Numbered from the stretch's first letter, positions 22,260-34,665 are shown. The stretch: 64,000 nucleotides of DNA from Euptelea pleiosperma (GCA_035048495.1 CM068553.1:26994978-27058977), one strand, 5' to 3'. Numbers and translations: made by a program. The notes: generated by a model not told the origin, from the letters alone.

Positions 22260-23401
22260 CGAGAGTATGGTGGCTCGGCGAGGTATTCTTTCAGTTTTTC
22301 GAAGGCTTCATCGCATTCGTCAATCCACTAAAATTGTACGTGCCTCCGCAGTAGCTTGAACAGTAGCCGACACTTATCCGACGATCGGGCAATGAATCGG
22401 CTCAGCGCTGCTATCCTCCCGGCCAGTTTCTCAACTTTATTTCGATTCTTAGGTGGTTTCATTTCTGTGAGGGCTCTAATCTGTTCAAGGTTGGCCTCTA
22501 TTCCTCACTTGGTAATTAAGTACCCCAAGAACTTTTCCGATGTGACTCTGAAGACGCATTTACAGGGGTTCAGCTTCATGTTGTATTCTCGAAGTCGGTC
22601 GAGCATTCTCCCCAGATTTGTCAAATGGCTAACCCTCTATCGGCTCTTGACCATCATGTCGTCGATGTAGACTTCCATTGATTCCCCGATTATGTCGTGA
22701 AACATCCGGTTGACCAGTCTCTGATAAGTGGCTCCTGCATTCTTGAGTCCGAATGGCATTACTTTGTAGCAGAACACCCCACGATCCGTGGTGAAGGCTA
22801 TTTTTTCCTGATCGGACTCAAAAAGAGGAATCTGGTTGTAACTAGAGTATCCGTCCATGAAGGACAGGATTTCATAGCCTGATGTCGCATCAACCAGTTG
22901 GTCAATCCGTAGTAGTGGGTACAGATCTTTTGGGCAGGTTTTGTTCAAATTTGTGAAGTCTATGCAAACCTGTATCTTCCTTGTCTTTTTGGGAACTGTG
23001 ACCACATTGGCGAGCCATTCTGGGTTTGTGACCTCCCGGATGAAGCCTGCTATCAGTAGTTTGTCAATCTCGTCTCTCACGGCCGTATGTTTCTCTACCG
23101 ACACAACCCTTCGTCGTTGCTTGATCGGAGTGTACCTGTGATTCACATTCAATTTATGGCAAAAAATATCCGGGTGTATCCCCGGCATGTCTTCTAGTGA
23201 CCAGGCGAACACATCCCAGTAGGTTTTTAAGAGGTCCATAAGCCTCTGCTTTTCTTGCTCGTCCAAAGTTGACCCGACATAAGTTTTTTTCAGATCTTCG
23301 ATGGTTCTGAGATTAACTTCCACAGTCGGCTCAACAGTCGGTCTTCCTCGATCCATGATACTGCTTAATTGGAGGCCGGATTCTGTGGTTACTACATGTT
23401 G
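22260..23401 (-). pseudogene. Reverse transcriptase of Tat element
   Basis: The frame at 22637-23356 holds 239 codons: an N-terminal DVFAWSLEDMPGI block, then PKKTRKIQVCIDFTNLNKTC, FMDGYSSYNQIP, KVMPFGLKNAGATYQ, and the active-site EVYIDDMMVKS (YIDD). A TAG ends it at 22637-22639, just after YIDD. The thumb region is recognisable further on in shifted frames (MKLNPCKC, EKFLGY, LAGRIAALSRFI). It copied the RNA genome into DNA; as it stands the protein would be truncated. Upstream it joins the protease frame through a single in-frame TGA at 23402-23404. Confidence 0.88.
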
Positions 23402-25570
23402 TCAGCGGGTGACAGCCTTTCCGTAACACTTTTTTGATGAGGTTTGATCTCCCCGAATCTCTATGGTCCCTTGTTCAGTGAGGAACCGGATTAGTTGATG
23501 GTAAGTCAATGGAACGGCCTTCATCGCGTAGAGCCATCCTTTCCCTAAGATTGCGTTGTTTGGCGATGGAGTGTCCACGATCAAGAAATCTACCATCCGC
23601 ACGGCCGGTGGTCCTGCCCTTACTGGCAGCGAGATCTTCCTCAGGGCATATACCTTCTGTCCATTGAACCCGATCAAAGGTGCATCTGTCGATTCCAATG
23701 TGACCTCCAAGAAGTTCATTCTTCTGTAGGCATCGGCGAACAAGATATCTGCCGAACTCCCCGAATCGATGAGGATGCGCTTGACGTTAAAGTTCCAGAC
23801 GGAAAGTGTTAATAGCAGTGCGTTTGAATGGGGTAGGTCCACCCCATCCAGATCCATGTTTGAGAAGGTGATCTTGCTCTCCGGGGCACCCTCGGTAGTC
23901 CTGGAGAATCTTAGTCCTTGCGTCACGTTCAGTACCTCCTGGTGGTGTTCAACCTGCCAAGAGCTGATACGATCTTGTCTCTCAAGCTCTCGGTGTGTCA
24001 ACCGGCTTGGTCTCCCGTGTATCACATCGATGATCATTGTCATTTTGTTGGCTCCTTCTTTCGGACCGTTATTGGCCCATTTCACAACATCTTCTGCTTG
24101 ACTGACGTATTGGCCCAGATGGCCTTCGCCGATCGGGTCTTCTATCCGGTTCTTGAGGGCGTAACACTTGTTCGTCTCATGCCCGTGGTCCATGTGGAAG
24201 GCACAGTATTTGTTCTTATCCTGAGTTGTTGCCGTCTCGGGGTTCATGGACCGAGGCCACTGTACCAAGTCCTTGATCAGCTCTAGGGCCTCTTCTAGGG
24301 GGATGGACAAAGGTGTATAAGTGCGTTCGTCACATGCCTGACATTTCTTGCCATCCCAGCCATTAAACTTCATCTTCTTCTTCTTTTCTTCTTTTTGGGG
24401 AGGTTTTTCGACTCCCAAGATGGTATCGGCCTTCTTGGTGTGGCGCAATGTTTCGTCTTCTAGCCTGGCATACTTCTCGGCCCTTGTAAACAGGGCGTCG
24501 AGGTCTGACGGGCGGTTATTTGTGAGGAAGCGATAGAGCTCGGACTCAACCGACAGGGCTTTCCGGTTGGCCGTGATGGCATGTTTATCGTCACAGTCCT
24601 CCACTATAATCATGACATTCCGGAACCACTTGGTGAAATCCCGCATAGTTTCTTTCTGATCTTTTCTTACGTCGAATAGAACGTCGACGTCTTTTCGGTG
24701 GAGCCTGTTACAAGAATACTGGGAGATAAACAATGAACTCAAACCTGAAAAATCATGTACCGACCTGGGGGGCAGTCGGTTGAACCAGATGAGAGCCTCC
24801 TCACTCAGCGTGGATGGGAACATCCGACACATCAGACGATCGTCGAACTCCCACAATGTCATAGCATTTCAGAACCGAAGAACATGATTCACAAGGTCCG
24901 ACACCCCCGTGAACATTGGATACTTTGGATAGGAGAAAGACGAGGGTGCCCGGTACTGTTGGACGTTCTCGACGAACGGAGAGTCTCTCGGCATTCGAGT
25001 TGCGATTGCCGCCATGCGGTCCGCAAGCGTCTCCTTCTTGCCGAGGAGACCCGCCACTAGCCTTGCCAATTGCTCATGGGTCACTAGATGTGACGTCGTT
25101 TCTTCTGTTGGCTGCGTTGCTACCCTCTCGAGTATTCTGGTGGCCGGTTCCTCACCTTGTTGGCCCTTAATACTCTGCTCCCGCTCAGACGGTTCTTTCC
25201 TTGGTAACTTCGGTCTCGGGGCTGCCTTCGAATCCGTGGGTGAATTCCTTGTTTGGGTCATCCCGTGGGTGTTTCTGCGTGCTTGGTTGGACTCCTCCGA
25301 CGTGGTCCCCCGGTTGCTATGGCTGTGCCCCTGTGACCTCCCGAGTCCGGTATGTCTGGACGCCATATTGATGGACACCCGATCGTTATCGACGGGCTGC
25401 TTCTCTAGATGCCTCCTCAGCCTTCTATTATCTTCTTGTAACCTTGTGACCAATTCTTGTTGCTCAATCTGTTCTTCCCGTGCCCTTCTCCCCTCTAAGA
25501 TGGTATCCCGGAGGTCCCTGACGGGGCCGACTTCCCTGCCATTCAGTTATGTTCGTCGTGTGTTCACCAT
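23402..25570 (-). pseudogene. Gag and protease of Tat element
   Basis: The likely start is the ATG at 25568-25570 (MVNTRR), in frame with the long coding region. It is broken by TAA at 25547-25549 and TGA at 24869-24871, and ends at TGA 23402-23404. The N-terminal part has a coiled coil (RLQEDNRRLRRHLE) and a charged disordered stretch. The capsid region shows LMCRMFPSTLSEEALIWFNR and later FTKWFRNVM. The zinc knuckle is the Tat type, YCAFHMDHGHETNKCYAL. The protease follows with LIDSGSSADILF (DSG active site) and NAILGKGWLYAMKAV. Gag forms the particle and the protease cuts the polyprotein. The stops are single-base changes in one otherwise open frame. Confidence 0.88.
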
Positions 25571-25603
25571 TCCGGTTCCTCTTGTGGTCGTGAGTTATGA
25601 GTA

Positions 25604-25620
25604 TCCCACGGACAGTGCCA
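25604..25620 (-). other. Primer-binding site of Tat element
   Basis: The minus strand reads TGGCACTGTCCGTGGGA, five bases inside the 5' LTR. It begins with TGG to pair with a tRNA CCA end. The tRNA was not assigned. Confidence 0.65.
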
Positions 25621-25625
25621 GAAGA

Positions 25626-26663
25626 TGTGGGGGAAAAATCTGGATGATCCTACCCGCACGATCCTCGAGGAGATGGATTTATGAATAGTAAATGAACTGC
25701 CTGGCGTGGTCAGCCTTACTTCCGATGATCCCGAGAGGAGTGAGCTGAGTGGTCTCCCTTCTTGCCCGGATTGGTCACTCCGTGATTGTCATCTTTTCTT
25801 CAATCGCCGTGGAACCTGCAAATCACACTCCGATGCTCAAGTCAGGATGGATCCAAATACTTTAGGTTTCGTTCTTGATACCTGTCTCTCCGTCTTGCTT
25901 GTATTTTTTCGATTCCCTCTTCATCAGATTATCTTTCTTTTTATAGGGCCCTCAACATGGAGCGCGTCATTTGTTGAGGAGCCTGTAACCGCCACTTCTT
26001 GATAACAGTTTTCGGTTACGTTTCTTGGTCTGAGGGGAATGTTTCCCCCAAGCACTCTGCGAGATGACGTTCTAACCGTCCAGGTCCAATATCTGTCAAT
26101 CTTGGGTGACAAGCCTTCTCTCCTGGCTGGGTGGTTCGGCCAGATGTTCCTACAAGTTCCGCCTCTCAGTCGGACGGCGTCGACAGTTGTTCCGACCAGG
26201 CATATCCTTCAGTCGGACGGCATCGGCAGTTGTTCCGACAAGGCCCATCCTTTAGTCGAACGGCGTCGGCAGTTGTTCCGACAAGGCCCATCCTTTAGTC
26301 GGACAACGTCGGCAGTTGTTCTGACGAGGGCCATCCTCTAGTCGGATGACATCGATAGTTGTTCCAATGAGGCCCATCCTCTAGTCGGATAGCGTAGGCA
26401 ATTGTTCCGACAAGCCCCATCCTTTAGTTGGACAACCCGTCAGGTGTTCCGACAATGAACATCCTTTAGTCGGACGGCCTCGTCGGGTGTTCTGACAAGG
26501 ACGGACGGCTTCTCCTGGTGTTCTGGCAAGAAAATACGTTCATCGAACTCTGGGCCGAGGTGGTCCATGGACCACAGAGGCCAACATGCCTCTTCTCAGA
26601 GAACGTGCCCCATTAGGTGACATGTGGCATTATCTCAGCTTCTCGAAAAATAGGGTACCCACA
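25626..26663 (-). repeat. 5' LTR of Tat element
   Basis: Starts TGTGGGGGAAAAATC and ends GGGTACCCACA; contains the 43-bp array at 26168-26500. Promoter and RNA start would lie here on the minus strand. I could not place a TATA box securely. Confidence 0.92.
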
Positions 26664-26668
26664 GGGAC
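26664..26668. repeat. TSD of Tat element, right copy
   Basis: GGGAC, identical to 15613-15617. Confidence 0.9.
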
Positions 26669-27492
26669 TTACCTCCTGTGGGCCACGCCACGGGGTCGCC
26701 TTTATGGGTTAGGGAGGGGTATCCTAATGGGTTTGGGCCTGACTCCACCACTTTGAGCTTTCGCTCTCTACCCACACTGGATTGTGTTCCTACACTCAAT
26801 GGTTAGATCGGGTCTAGGGATGGAATTTTTATTGGAAGGTTGACCGGCTATTAAGGTTTCACGAAGCATGCATTGGTTTTAGTCGGTATTAGATTTGTTT
26901 CCAATTATGGTTTGAAGTTGAGAATAGAAATTTTCGAATTGGGATTCGGGACTTTCTCTTTTCAAACTTTCTCAAATAAGGAAACCTTCCAAATAAAGTG
27001 AAGATTTGAAATCTCGTCTGTTTTGAAAATTTTCCAAATTGAGGAAATCTTTTCAAATTAGAAGATCTCCTATTTTAGAATTTTACAAAATTAGAGAATA
27101 TCTATAAATAGACTCTCTCCAAAATTGGAATGTCCTAAAAATGGAAACCCTAATTTTGAGACTCCTTTATTTCTGGAAACTATCCAAAAATAGAAAATCC
27201 TCGAATCTATCTAAAAATAGCAAGAAATGAAAACCCTAATTTTTTTGAATTTTTGATTTTTGATTTTTTTTTTTTTTTTGTATTTTTCACTTAATTCTAG
27301 CAGTTATTTGGAAAGCAGTAAAATTCTTAAATTATTACAAATTACACTCGGCCTTCCGAGGCATTAAAAATAGTAATTTAAAATACTACTAAAAATATAA
27401 AAAAAAGATGAAAAGTTTCCAAGTTTGAGCTTTCCACTTTTAGCAACTTCCCGATTCCGTCATCTACGTCCTTTTTCGCACACTTCCGGTCA
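26669..27492 (-). other. 5' leader of middle element
   Basis: Non-coding leader between the PBS and the Gag-like gene, interrupted by the Tat insertion. It is A/T-rich with many AATTTT and GAAAATTTTC repeats and a poly-T run at 27265-27280. No gene was seen. Confidence 0.5.
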
Positions 27493-27512
27493 CCCGAGCG
27501 GCAACGGTGCCA
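27493..27512 (-). other. Primer-binding site of middle element (tRNA-Asp type)
   Basis: The minus strand reads TGGCACCGTTGCCG, two bases inside the LTR. The complement of the plant tRNA-Asp 3' end is TGGCGCCGTTGCCG, so 13 of 14 positions match. Athila elements commonly use this primer. Confidence 0.75.
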
Positions 27513-27514
27513 TT

Positions 27515-30148
27515 TGAAAGTAGGGTTCTTCTGGTCGTTGGACGGAAACCCTAATCTCAACACATTGTAATTATCCAAGTTTATTCCTACAAAATACAGA
27601 CTTATGCATAGGGATTCATGTTGGATGTCGATCCGCACTCAGGATTAGTCGGATTAGCGCAATAATGAACATAAAATGACGGATTCTCACGAGAAATTTG
27701 CAAAAATAATTGATGGAGGGGTGAGAAAGATGGATCGATTAAAACATGATTGACTGTAGAGAGAGAAATTGCCATTCATACCATAACAAAAATGCAGAAA
27801 CATTCTTTACTCAAAACACAACTATTCATTCAAATCAAACTAGTTTTGTTTAATTTACAATGCTTAGAAAGAAAATAAAAAGAAAGCATAAACAAACAAA
27901 ACCTAAAGACACTAAAGAAAAGTTTAGAGAGAGAAAAAGATCTAGGGAGACCTAGAGAGAGAGTTAGAGAGAGAAAGAGAGAGAAAAGGTGAAAGAAAGA
28001 TAGAGAGAGATTTAGAGTTTACGAACACATACCATGGTGGAAGATGTACGGGATGTGGGTCATGGTGGTTCTCATGGCCTACCCATGAATGAACATGAGA
28101 AGAAAGCAAGTGACCACGTGGTGCAGTAGGTTGTGGTGATGGAGAGCATGCACGCCGGAGAGGTGGCAGGTGCCCGTGAGGAAATCTGTGGTGGAGCACG
28201 TGTTGCAGTCCGGTGATGCGAGGTGCTTGCAGGTGATAGTGCACAGACTGGTGCGCATTAGCATGTAATGGCAACGACGGTAATGGTATGAAAATAAGGA
28301 AGACGTTGCTGGTCTTCACATCTTCCTCAGTAAGAGGAGGTGGGACGGTGATGTTGTGGTGCACCGTTCTGGTGGTTGCGCTCCAGCGTGGAGAAAGGCA
28401 CACCCAAAGTTGTAGGCCGGCTAACAATGGAGGAAGGCTGACTGTTGGAAATCACCACAGCAGCTAGAGAGAAAGGGCGGTTGCACACAGTGTGAGGGAG
28501 AACGCTGCAAGGAAGATGGAGGCTGGTGGTGGTGCTGGCCGTAGAGAAGACCTGCAAGGAAGATGGCGGTTAGTGGTTCTGACGGAGGTGCAACAGCGTA
28601 GGCGCACAGCAGAGCTGTTACAGGAGCAAGAGAAGGCGGTAGAGCATGATGAAGACGGCTTGCCGGACTAGTTCGAGGTGGCTCGAGGAACAGCAGTGGT
28701 GCTGCTCGTGGTGCTGCACAAAAGCGCAGCATAGGAAAGGGAACGCAAAAGGACGAGGAAGAAGAGAGGGAGAAGAAGAAGAAGAAGAAGAAGAGGAGGA
28801 GGAGTAGTTGCAGATCTCACCGGAGAAGACAAACCAGTCCGGCGAGCTTTGACGGTGGAGAAGAAGAAGAAGAATGAAAGAAAGAGAAGAGAGAAAGAAA
28901 GAAGAGAGTGACGACATGTAGGGTTTCCTCTTTTTAAAGGGAGAAACCACTTAGAAACCCACGGTTTCTAAAAAAAAGATTTTTTTTTATATTTTTTTAT
29001 TTTGAGGAATGATAAGTGGGTTGCGGGCTCGGGCTCGGGATCGTGGGCCATTTGGCCATGAGGTTGATTGACCACTGGGCCAAGAGATGATGCCACGTGT
29101 CGGCCAGTGGTCAGCCAATGGGAATGCTAAAAATAGTGGGCCCAGAGTAAATCGGCCATGGGCCAGAAGGTGGGTGAGTAGGATAGTGGGCCATTGGGCT
29201 CGATGGATGTGGGCCTCTTACGAGGCCGTGGGTTAGGGTGCGTTTGGTCGCCAGGGGAGAAAAATGCATTTTTCCCTCAAAATACCAATCAAGGAATAAG
29301 ACATTTTTCTTTCCTTGGAGATCGAGCTTTGCACTCTCATCTACAATCAACCATATGATCAAACACGCTCTAGGGGTTGAGATTTTACAATGGAGATCAG
29401 GTGGGTGATAGGATGGATGATCGAATGATCGGTGGTACGATCGGATGGTCAGATGCATATAATGGATAGATCAGATGGCGATCGAACGGTGGATTTGATG
29501 GATAATGGTGATAGGTCAAGGAGAGAGAGTCGATTAGAGCTAGGAGAGAGAAAATTAGGATTTAAAGAGATGAGAGAGAATTAGGGAAGATGAGAGAGAA
29601 AATATTAGAAAATGGAAAGAAAATCACTGACAGAGGGTCTGAAACCCTAGTCTTCACTATGTCCCTCCTCATGCTTCACCAGTCGAGCAGACCATCATTC
29701 CTTGTCGATTCATGCGGCTTTAAACACTTTGGTCCATCTCTTGGTCATTGGCTCTTTCGCTCTCTTCGTTCTTTGGACTAGCTCTTCGGTCCTCTTGTTT
29801 AGCCCGTATTTGGCCCATATATTCTAGTCATAGCCTGTGGGCTCTTTAAGCTTTGATAATGTTCTTTAATGATCGATTTTTGGCCCGCAAGTCTCGAGAA
29901 TCATCCAATCGAGGTTTTCTGCGACAGAAAAAATGTGTAATGAGACTTAATCAGAACGACTTTATATTTAGACTTCGGAAAATGTGTTTAATGCATGCAA
30001 ATATATAATTTCGTCTAGAAAAGTGTGTTCTACGCAACAGAAAAGACTCTTACGTAGAAAAGTAGATAAATATAGCAGTTTTACGTAGGAGAGTGCGGTA
30101 ATGCTAAAAGGATAATTATTTAAAATAAGCACTTTTGAGCGAATATCA
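27515..30148 (-). repeat. 5' LTR of middle element (2.6 kb)
   Basis: Starts TGAAAGTAGGG and ends GCGAATATCA. Colinear with the LTR at 8376-10989, with small indels (for example in the purine-rich block near 28770-28900). Confidence 0.9.
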
Positions 30149-31227
30149 TAGGTCAATATCTGAATGGCAGAAGAAGTCCATTTACTATTCTAACTTGGTT
30201 AATATATATAACTCTCAGATGATTTGCTATCCACCTTTCTGTTAGAGATTTGTTTCTCTTGCTCACTTCTCATTGGTCAGATCTATTTCTAAGGAATCTT
30301 GTCTAACACAATTCTCCATTTAAGTTAGATCTGAACCTCCCCTCTTATTAGATCTTAGTCATTTGTGTACAGTAGAGATCCATTTAGGGGATGATGGGAG
30401 TTTTCATCAACCAGATATCTGGCCAGGTGTGATGTATGTATTGGTAACATCATATTGACAAGTCACTAGTTGGAAAGTTTTTGTTTAACCGTCTATCGGC
30501 AAGTTGATGTTGAAGCTTGTCGGGAAGGATTGTATTCATGTATGCCGGCACGTTGATGCTGAAGCTTGCCGAGAAGGTTTGTATGCTTGACTAATAAGTT
30601 GATGTTGAAACTTGCCGAAAAGGTTTGTATGCCTGGCCAACAAGTTGATGCTGAAGCTTGCCGAAAAGGTTTGTATGCCTGACTGACAAGTCGATGATGT
30701 AGCTTGATGGGAAGGTTTGTATGCCTAACCGTCAAGTAGATGCTGAAACTTGATGGGAAGGTTTGTATGCTTGACCTACAAGTTGAGTTGAAGCTTGCCG
30801 GGAAGGTTTCCTGACAGACAAGTTGATGCTGAAGCTTGACGTGAAGGTTTGTATTCCTGACCAACAAGTTGATGCTGAAGCTTGGCCTTCTTATCTCTTT
30901 TCGATAACTTGTCAGAAAATTTGTATTTCCTTAAGCCGACAAGTCAGATGCCGTAAGATCTTATATGATTGTCTACTGAGAAGTAGATGATGAAGTTGGT
31001 CTTCGATGTTATCTTGAGAACTCACTATTCTCAACAAATCAGTAGATATGTGTCATTCTCTGATGAGTCTAACATGATGTAAGAAATGATGGTTTTAGCT
31101 TTACAATCATGTCATTATGATCCTTGTAGCTATCTCGAGACACTAGGTGTCAATTGCTCACCCAATCCTAGCCATTTGATATTGCCACGTGTTGGCATCT
31201 TATGATATGAAAGTACGATACCCCACA
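30149..31227 (-). repeat. 5' LTR of outermost element, right piece
   Basis: Begins with the duplicated TAGGT and continues the LTR interrupted at 8375. Ends CCCCACA. It includes the LTR minisatellite at 30485-30890. Confidence 0.85.
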
Positions 31228-34200
31228 TCTATCATAAATATCTATAAATCAAAAGATATATCTTTTGTAAAGGAACTTTAACAAAATAAAATGTTTATTA
31301 TTTTTAATAGCCATTTTTGGATTTAGAAATCGCCCTAAAATAGCGATGGAAAAATGAATGTTTTTATAGGCATATTCTGTTCGACGGTTTCTCAATAAAA
31401 AAAAAAAAATGACCTCTAGTCAGCATAGAGGGAATTTTGAGTTGATTCTAGTTGGGTTGGAAAGCTAACTCACAAAACTTAGACTTTCATGTTTTAAGAT
31501 TTTTAAGAATATGAAGGGAAGGGGCTCATTTTGGAGACTCGATCAAGACGAAAGTTCTGTAGAAAATTAATGTGTACAAAAAACACAACTCGACATCTAT
31601 AAAAAGTCATTAAAAATCACAAAAAAATTGAGACTTGGCCTCAGTGGTTTGCAATATTTTTGAGTCCTATTTCAAAATGTCAGAAATGCCTTAGGCTAAT
31701 TATGCTCCTAAGTTGGCCAAAATGTAATCTCCTATTGGGTCTCAATGCGCACCAGATCAATGAACTATTTTGTATAGTCTGCTCAAAAATCCGCCAAACT
31801 CACAAAGGGAAAACTATGGTTTTGGCCCTACATTTTTGGAAGGAAAACCATGAGATCTTCAAAAAATGATTCACGGTCCAAGTCAAATTCTGGTTTTTTC
31901 AACCCAAAAAGCCCCTTGCAACACAAGTTTGCCTAGAATTTCAAGAAATGAACAGATCAAACCACTGTGACAGTTAACAAAAAAATCTTAAAATTTATAA
32001 AAATAAATTCTAAAAATGTCCAAAAATACAAGTGTAAATGATGAAACTAATGGCACAAAAATCAATGAAATATTCTATTTATAAAACTTATATGAGCCAA
32101 AATACTCTGGCCACTCAAAAGTACAAAACTATAAAATTAACTACTAATTAACCTGAAACTTCCAGATTCCAAATCTGATCAATCCAAATCCAAATAAATG
32201 AATAATTAAGGTCTTACATCAATTTAAATAAATAAATAAAAATTCTTCTAATGACACTCCTCCGTCGGTCCTCTTCTTCCTTCGTGTAGCCTTCTATTGG
32301 TTGGGACCACTCTTCATGTACTTTTAGCTCGTTTAAATCTGAATGTTTTGACATGATAGATCATGACCCTATACCTATCGATCCTCTAATCAAGACTCTA
32401 TCGACATCCGTTTTGAACGTGCCACCAGTCTACGTTCACGTTGTTTAGTGCTCAATTCATCTATATGGTTGTATTTCACAAAAAAAACTTTTCCATTTTT
32501 TTAGTGACCCTTTTGTTGTATGTTTTGCGAGATTTTATAATTTTTTGTAGAAAACTCAGATTTTAGCATGCTCACAATCTATAAATTATATTTCTCGGTA
32601 CTTCTGAGTCTAATGGTGAAGTCCATTTTCTTAACAGACCTCTCAATAAGATTTCAATTTTGTGATCTATTCTTTGTCTTTTATATTTCAACGACTTTAA
32701 CTAAAATCTTGGTCAAGTCAATAGTTTTTTACTTGTAAGACCTACCTTTTGAAAAGTCTCAGTTGTCAATCTCAAGAACACTTAGTTCTTCTATAATTTA
32801 TATCGCTAAGTTAGAAGTTCGCTAAAAATTGAAGCGTCAAAGATCAAGTGGATTTCATCAACAAATCAAAGAAGAATTAAGCTGAAGAAAACCAACCCAA
32901 GAGTTCAAGCTCAACTGAAGACAGAGTCAAGCTCAAGCATGAAGATGTGAAGCAAATGATCAAAGTACGTTCTTACTCAACAAATGTTTAACTATCAAGA
33001 ATCTCGTGTTGTAGTTACTTGCAAACATCTAAGGGTGCACCACACGTTGCCGGTGGATCGATTTGACCCTAGATGTCTCTTTGTTCTATTCGTGGAGGCT
33101 ATCCTAATCATACAGGACGGTTCTTGTGTAATTTGGGTTTATTGGCGAAGTTCTCCGAAGACCGGCCGACCGATTATTTTGAGTGGCCAACCTAAGTCTT
33201 TTGACTTTGACCAGTCGACCGGTCAAAATGTGCGGTCGACAAACCCATATAGTAAAGAAATTTTCTATTCTGACCTGAGTAGTCGACCGGCCACATTGTG
33301 AGGCCGACCGGAGTGCGGTCGACCGGTCAAAATGTGCGATCGACCCCCTATTCCGAATCTCATTTTGACTTCATTTCTTGTGCGATATTTTGCGCACTTA
33401 AGTCATTCGAACGACTCTTTTAGGTTCGTTTCTCTTGCTTGGGTATAGTCGTATATATTATAGACTAAACCCATTAATGACGTAACCCAATCAAGCTATT
33501 TCTTTGACTCCAATTCTATGATTAACATCTCTTGAGTCTAGAGATTTGGAATTTGAGAGAGCTTCACCTGAGCAAAACTAGTTCATCTTTTGTGAAGGCT
33601 CTAATTGTTTGAGAGACTACAAAGTGTGTTGATTCCTACAATCACATTCTTTTTAGAAGAGGATTATCTTGGCAGAGTGTCTCTCTGGTGAATTCTTCTC
33701 TGAAGATTCTCTATTTTATTGAATTCATCGAAAGGTAAGTGTCTTTATGAACAAACCTTTTAGAATGAATTTAATATTATCAATCATGGATTTTTTGTGA
33801 TTGGTACTCACTCATCAAATTGAGTTGAGGATGGTGTAATCCTTGAAAATTTTGTTTCTCTAAAATACTATGGGCCTAGTCTAACTCTCTAGGTGAATCT
33901 AAAAGTGATTCTCGTATAGATCGAGTTGAGGATTGTAGATCCATGAGAAGAGTTTCTCTAAAATTCTACTAGCCTTGGTTGACTCTTTAGGTGAGCGAGA
34001 AGCGATTCTCGTTAGATTGAGACTAAGTGAATCTTAGTTGTTTGATTATTTATTTTGATTGAAAATGTTATAATGCATGATTGAAATAATATAATACTAC
34101 TTGTGTTGAGTATTGGATAGTGGACATAGGTGCGGAGTCGCTGAACCACTATAAATCTGTGTCTCGTATGATTGTGAATGTTTACATATTTTGTCTCAAA

Positions 34201-34375
34201 TTTTTTCATTTCTATATTATGTGGATGATTCATATTTTGATTGTTTAATCATTTTCTACCTTGTGTTATCATTAATTTTTAATCTATATAGAATCTGCAG
34301 AAATATTAAAAATTGTCATATTCACCCCCTCTAGGACATAACGTGGTAATTAAAAGAGAATTTCACCTTTACTAC
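31228..34375. other. Unresolved stretch with possible LTR fragment
   Basis: No gene was recognised. From about 32950 the sequence has repeated GTCGACCGGTCAAAATGTGC (33213 and 33317), a motif style seen in some plant copia LTRs. It ends in CATATTCACCCCCTCTAGGA at 34317-34337, resembling the end region of long SIRE-like copia LTRs. Similar motif content in the opposite direction occurs at 46050-47200. Calling this a solo LTR is an inference; no clean ends or TSD were found. Confidence 0.3.
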
Positions 34376-34384
34376 TTTGAGTCG

Positions 34385-34665
34385 TTATAGTATGAATGTT
34401 TGGTCAATTCCTAGATAGGCATACAAACCAAAAATCTGCATGATTAGTGATTTTAAACCATTTGATACTTGTACCCAAATAATGATCAATAATGATCAAA
34501 TTCCCATGGTTAAAATCAACCCATGAAAATAACTCCAATCCCACGCTTAAAAATCACTAATCGGATTAATTTTTGATTTGTAAGTCCACTTAGGGATTGG
34601 CTACACATCCATATGGTCAGCGTACGCCCTTCACAAATGTGCCACATGGCTCATATTGTGGGCGG
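34385..34665. repeat. MITE family A copy
   Basis: Carries ATGTTTGGTCAATTCCTAG, GCATGATTAGTGATTTT, CCCATGGTTAAAATCAACCC, AAAAATCACTAATCGG and the end GCCACATGGCTCATATTGTG. Confidence 0.7.

Larger units (their letters stand above)
15618..26663 (-). mobile_element. Innermost element: Tat/Retand-type Ty3/gypsy retrotransposon
   Basis: Full-length 11.0 kb element bounded by TG..CA LTRs and a perfect GGGAC TSD. On the minus strand the order is 5' LTR, PBS, gag, protease, RT, RNase H, second RNase H, integrase, 150-bp tandem repeat, antisense gene, PPT, 3' LTR. The second, archaeal-type RNase H between RT-RNase H and integrase, together with the antisense ORF, is the signature of the Tat lineage (Retand-like). 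Stops interrupt gag, the gag-RT boundary, RT and both RNase H domains, so it cannot move on its own now; the integrase frame is open. Confidence 0.92.
8376..30148 (-). mobile_element. Middle element: Athila-like non-autonomous LTR retrotransposon
   Basis: LTRs 8376-10989 and 27515-30148 both start TGAAAG and end ATATCA. They are flanked by a perfect 5-bp TSD, TAGGT. The PBS beside the right LTR fits tRNA-Asp, as is usual for Athila elements, so the element reads on the minus strand. The internal part, without the nested Tat element, is about 5.5 kb and encodes only decayed Gag-like frames; no protease, RT or integrase was found. It therefore fits the large non-autonomous (LARD or Gag-only) class. 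It is inserted in the 5' LTR of the outermost element. Confidence 0.85.
6354..31227 (-). mobile_element. Outermost element: short non-autonomous Tat-related LTR retrotransposon
   Basis: Two LTRs (6354-7752, and 8093-8375 continued at 30149-31227) flank an internal region of only about 340 bp. A primer-binding site abuts the right LTR and a polypurine tract abuts the left one, so the element runs on the minus strand. No gag or pol is present, so it must have moved with enzymes from another element. Its PPT (minus strand AAAAGGGGGGCGA) and PBS resemble those of the Tat element nested within it. The large span is due to two later insertions in its 5' LTR. No clear TSD: TCTAT follows the right end, but the left end is obscured by a microsatellite. 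Confidence 0.8.

Noticed and set aside
23769..25688. Long plus-strand frames opposite Tat gag (for example 25014-25688, 224 codons)
   Set aside because: Shadow frames of the gag-protease coding strand; they lack recognisable domains, unlike the minus frame.
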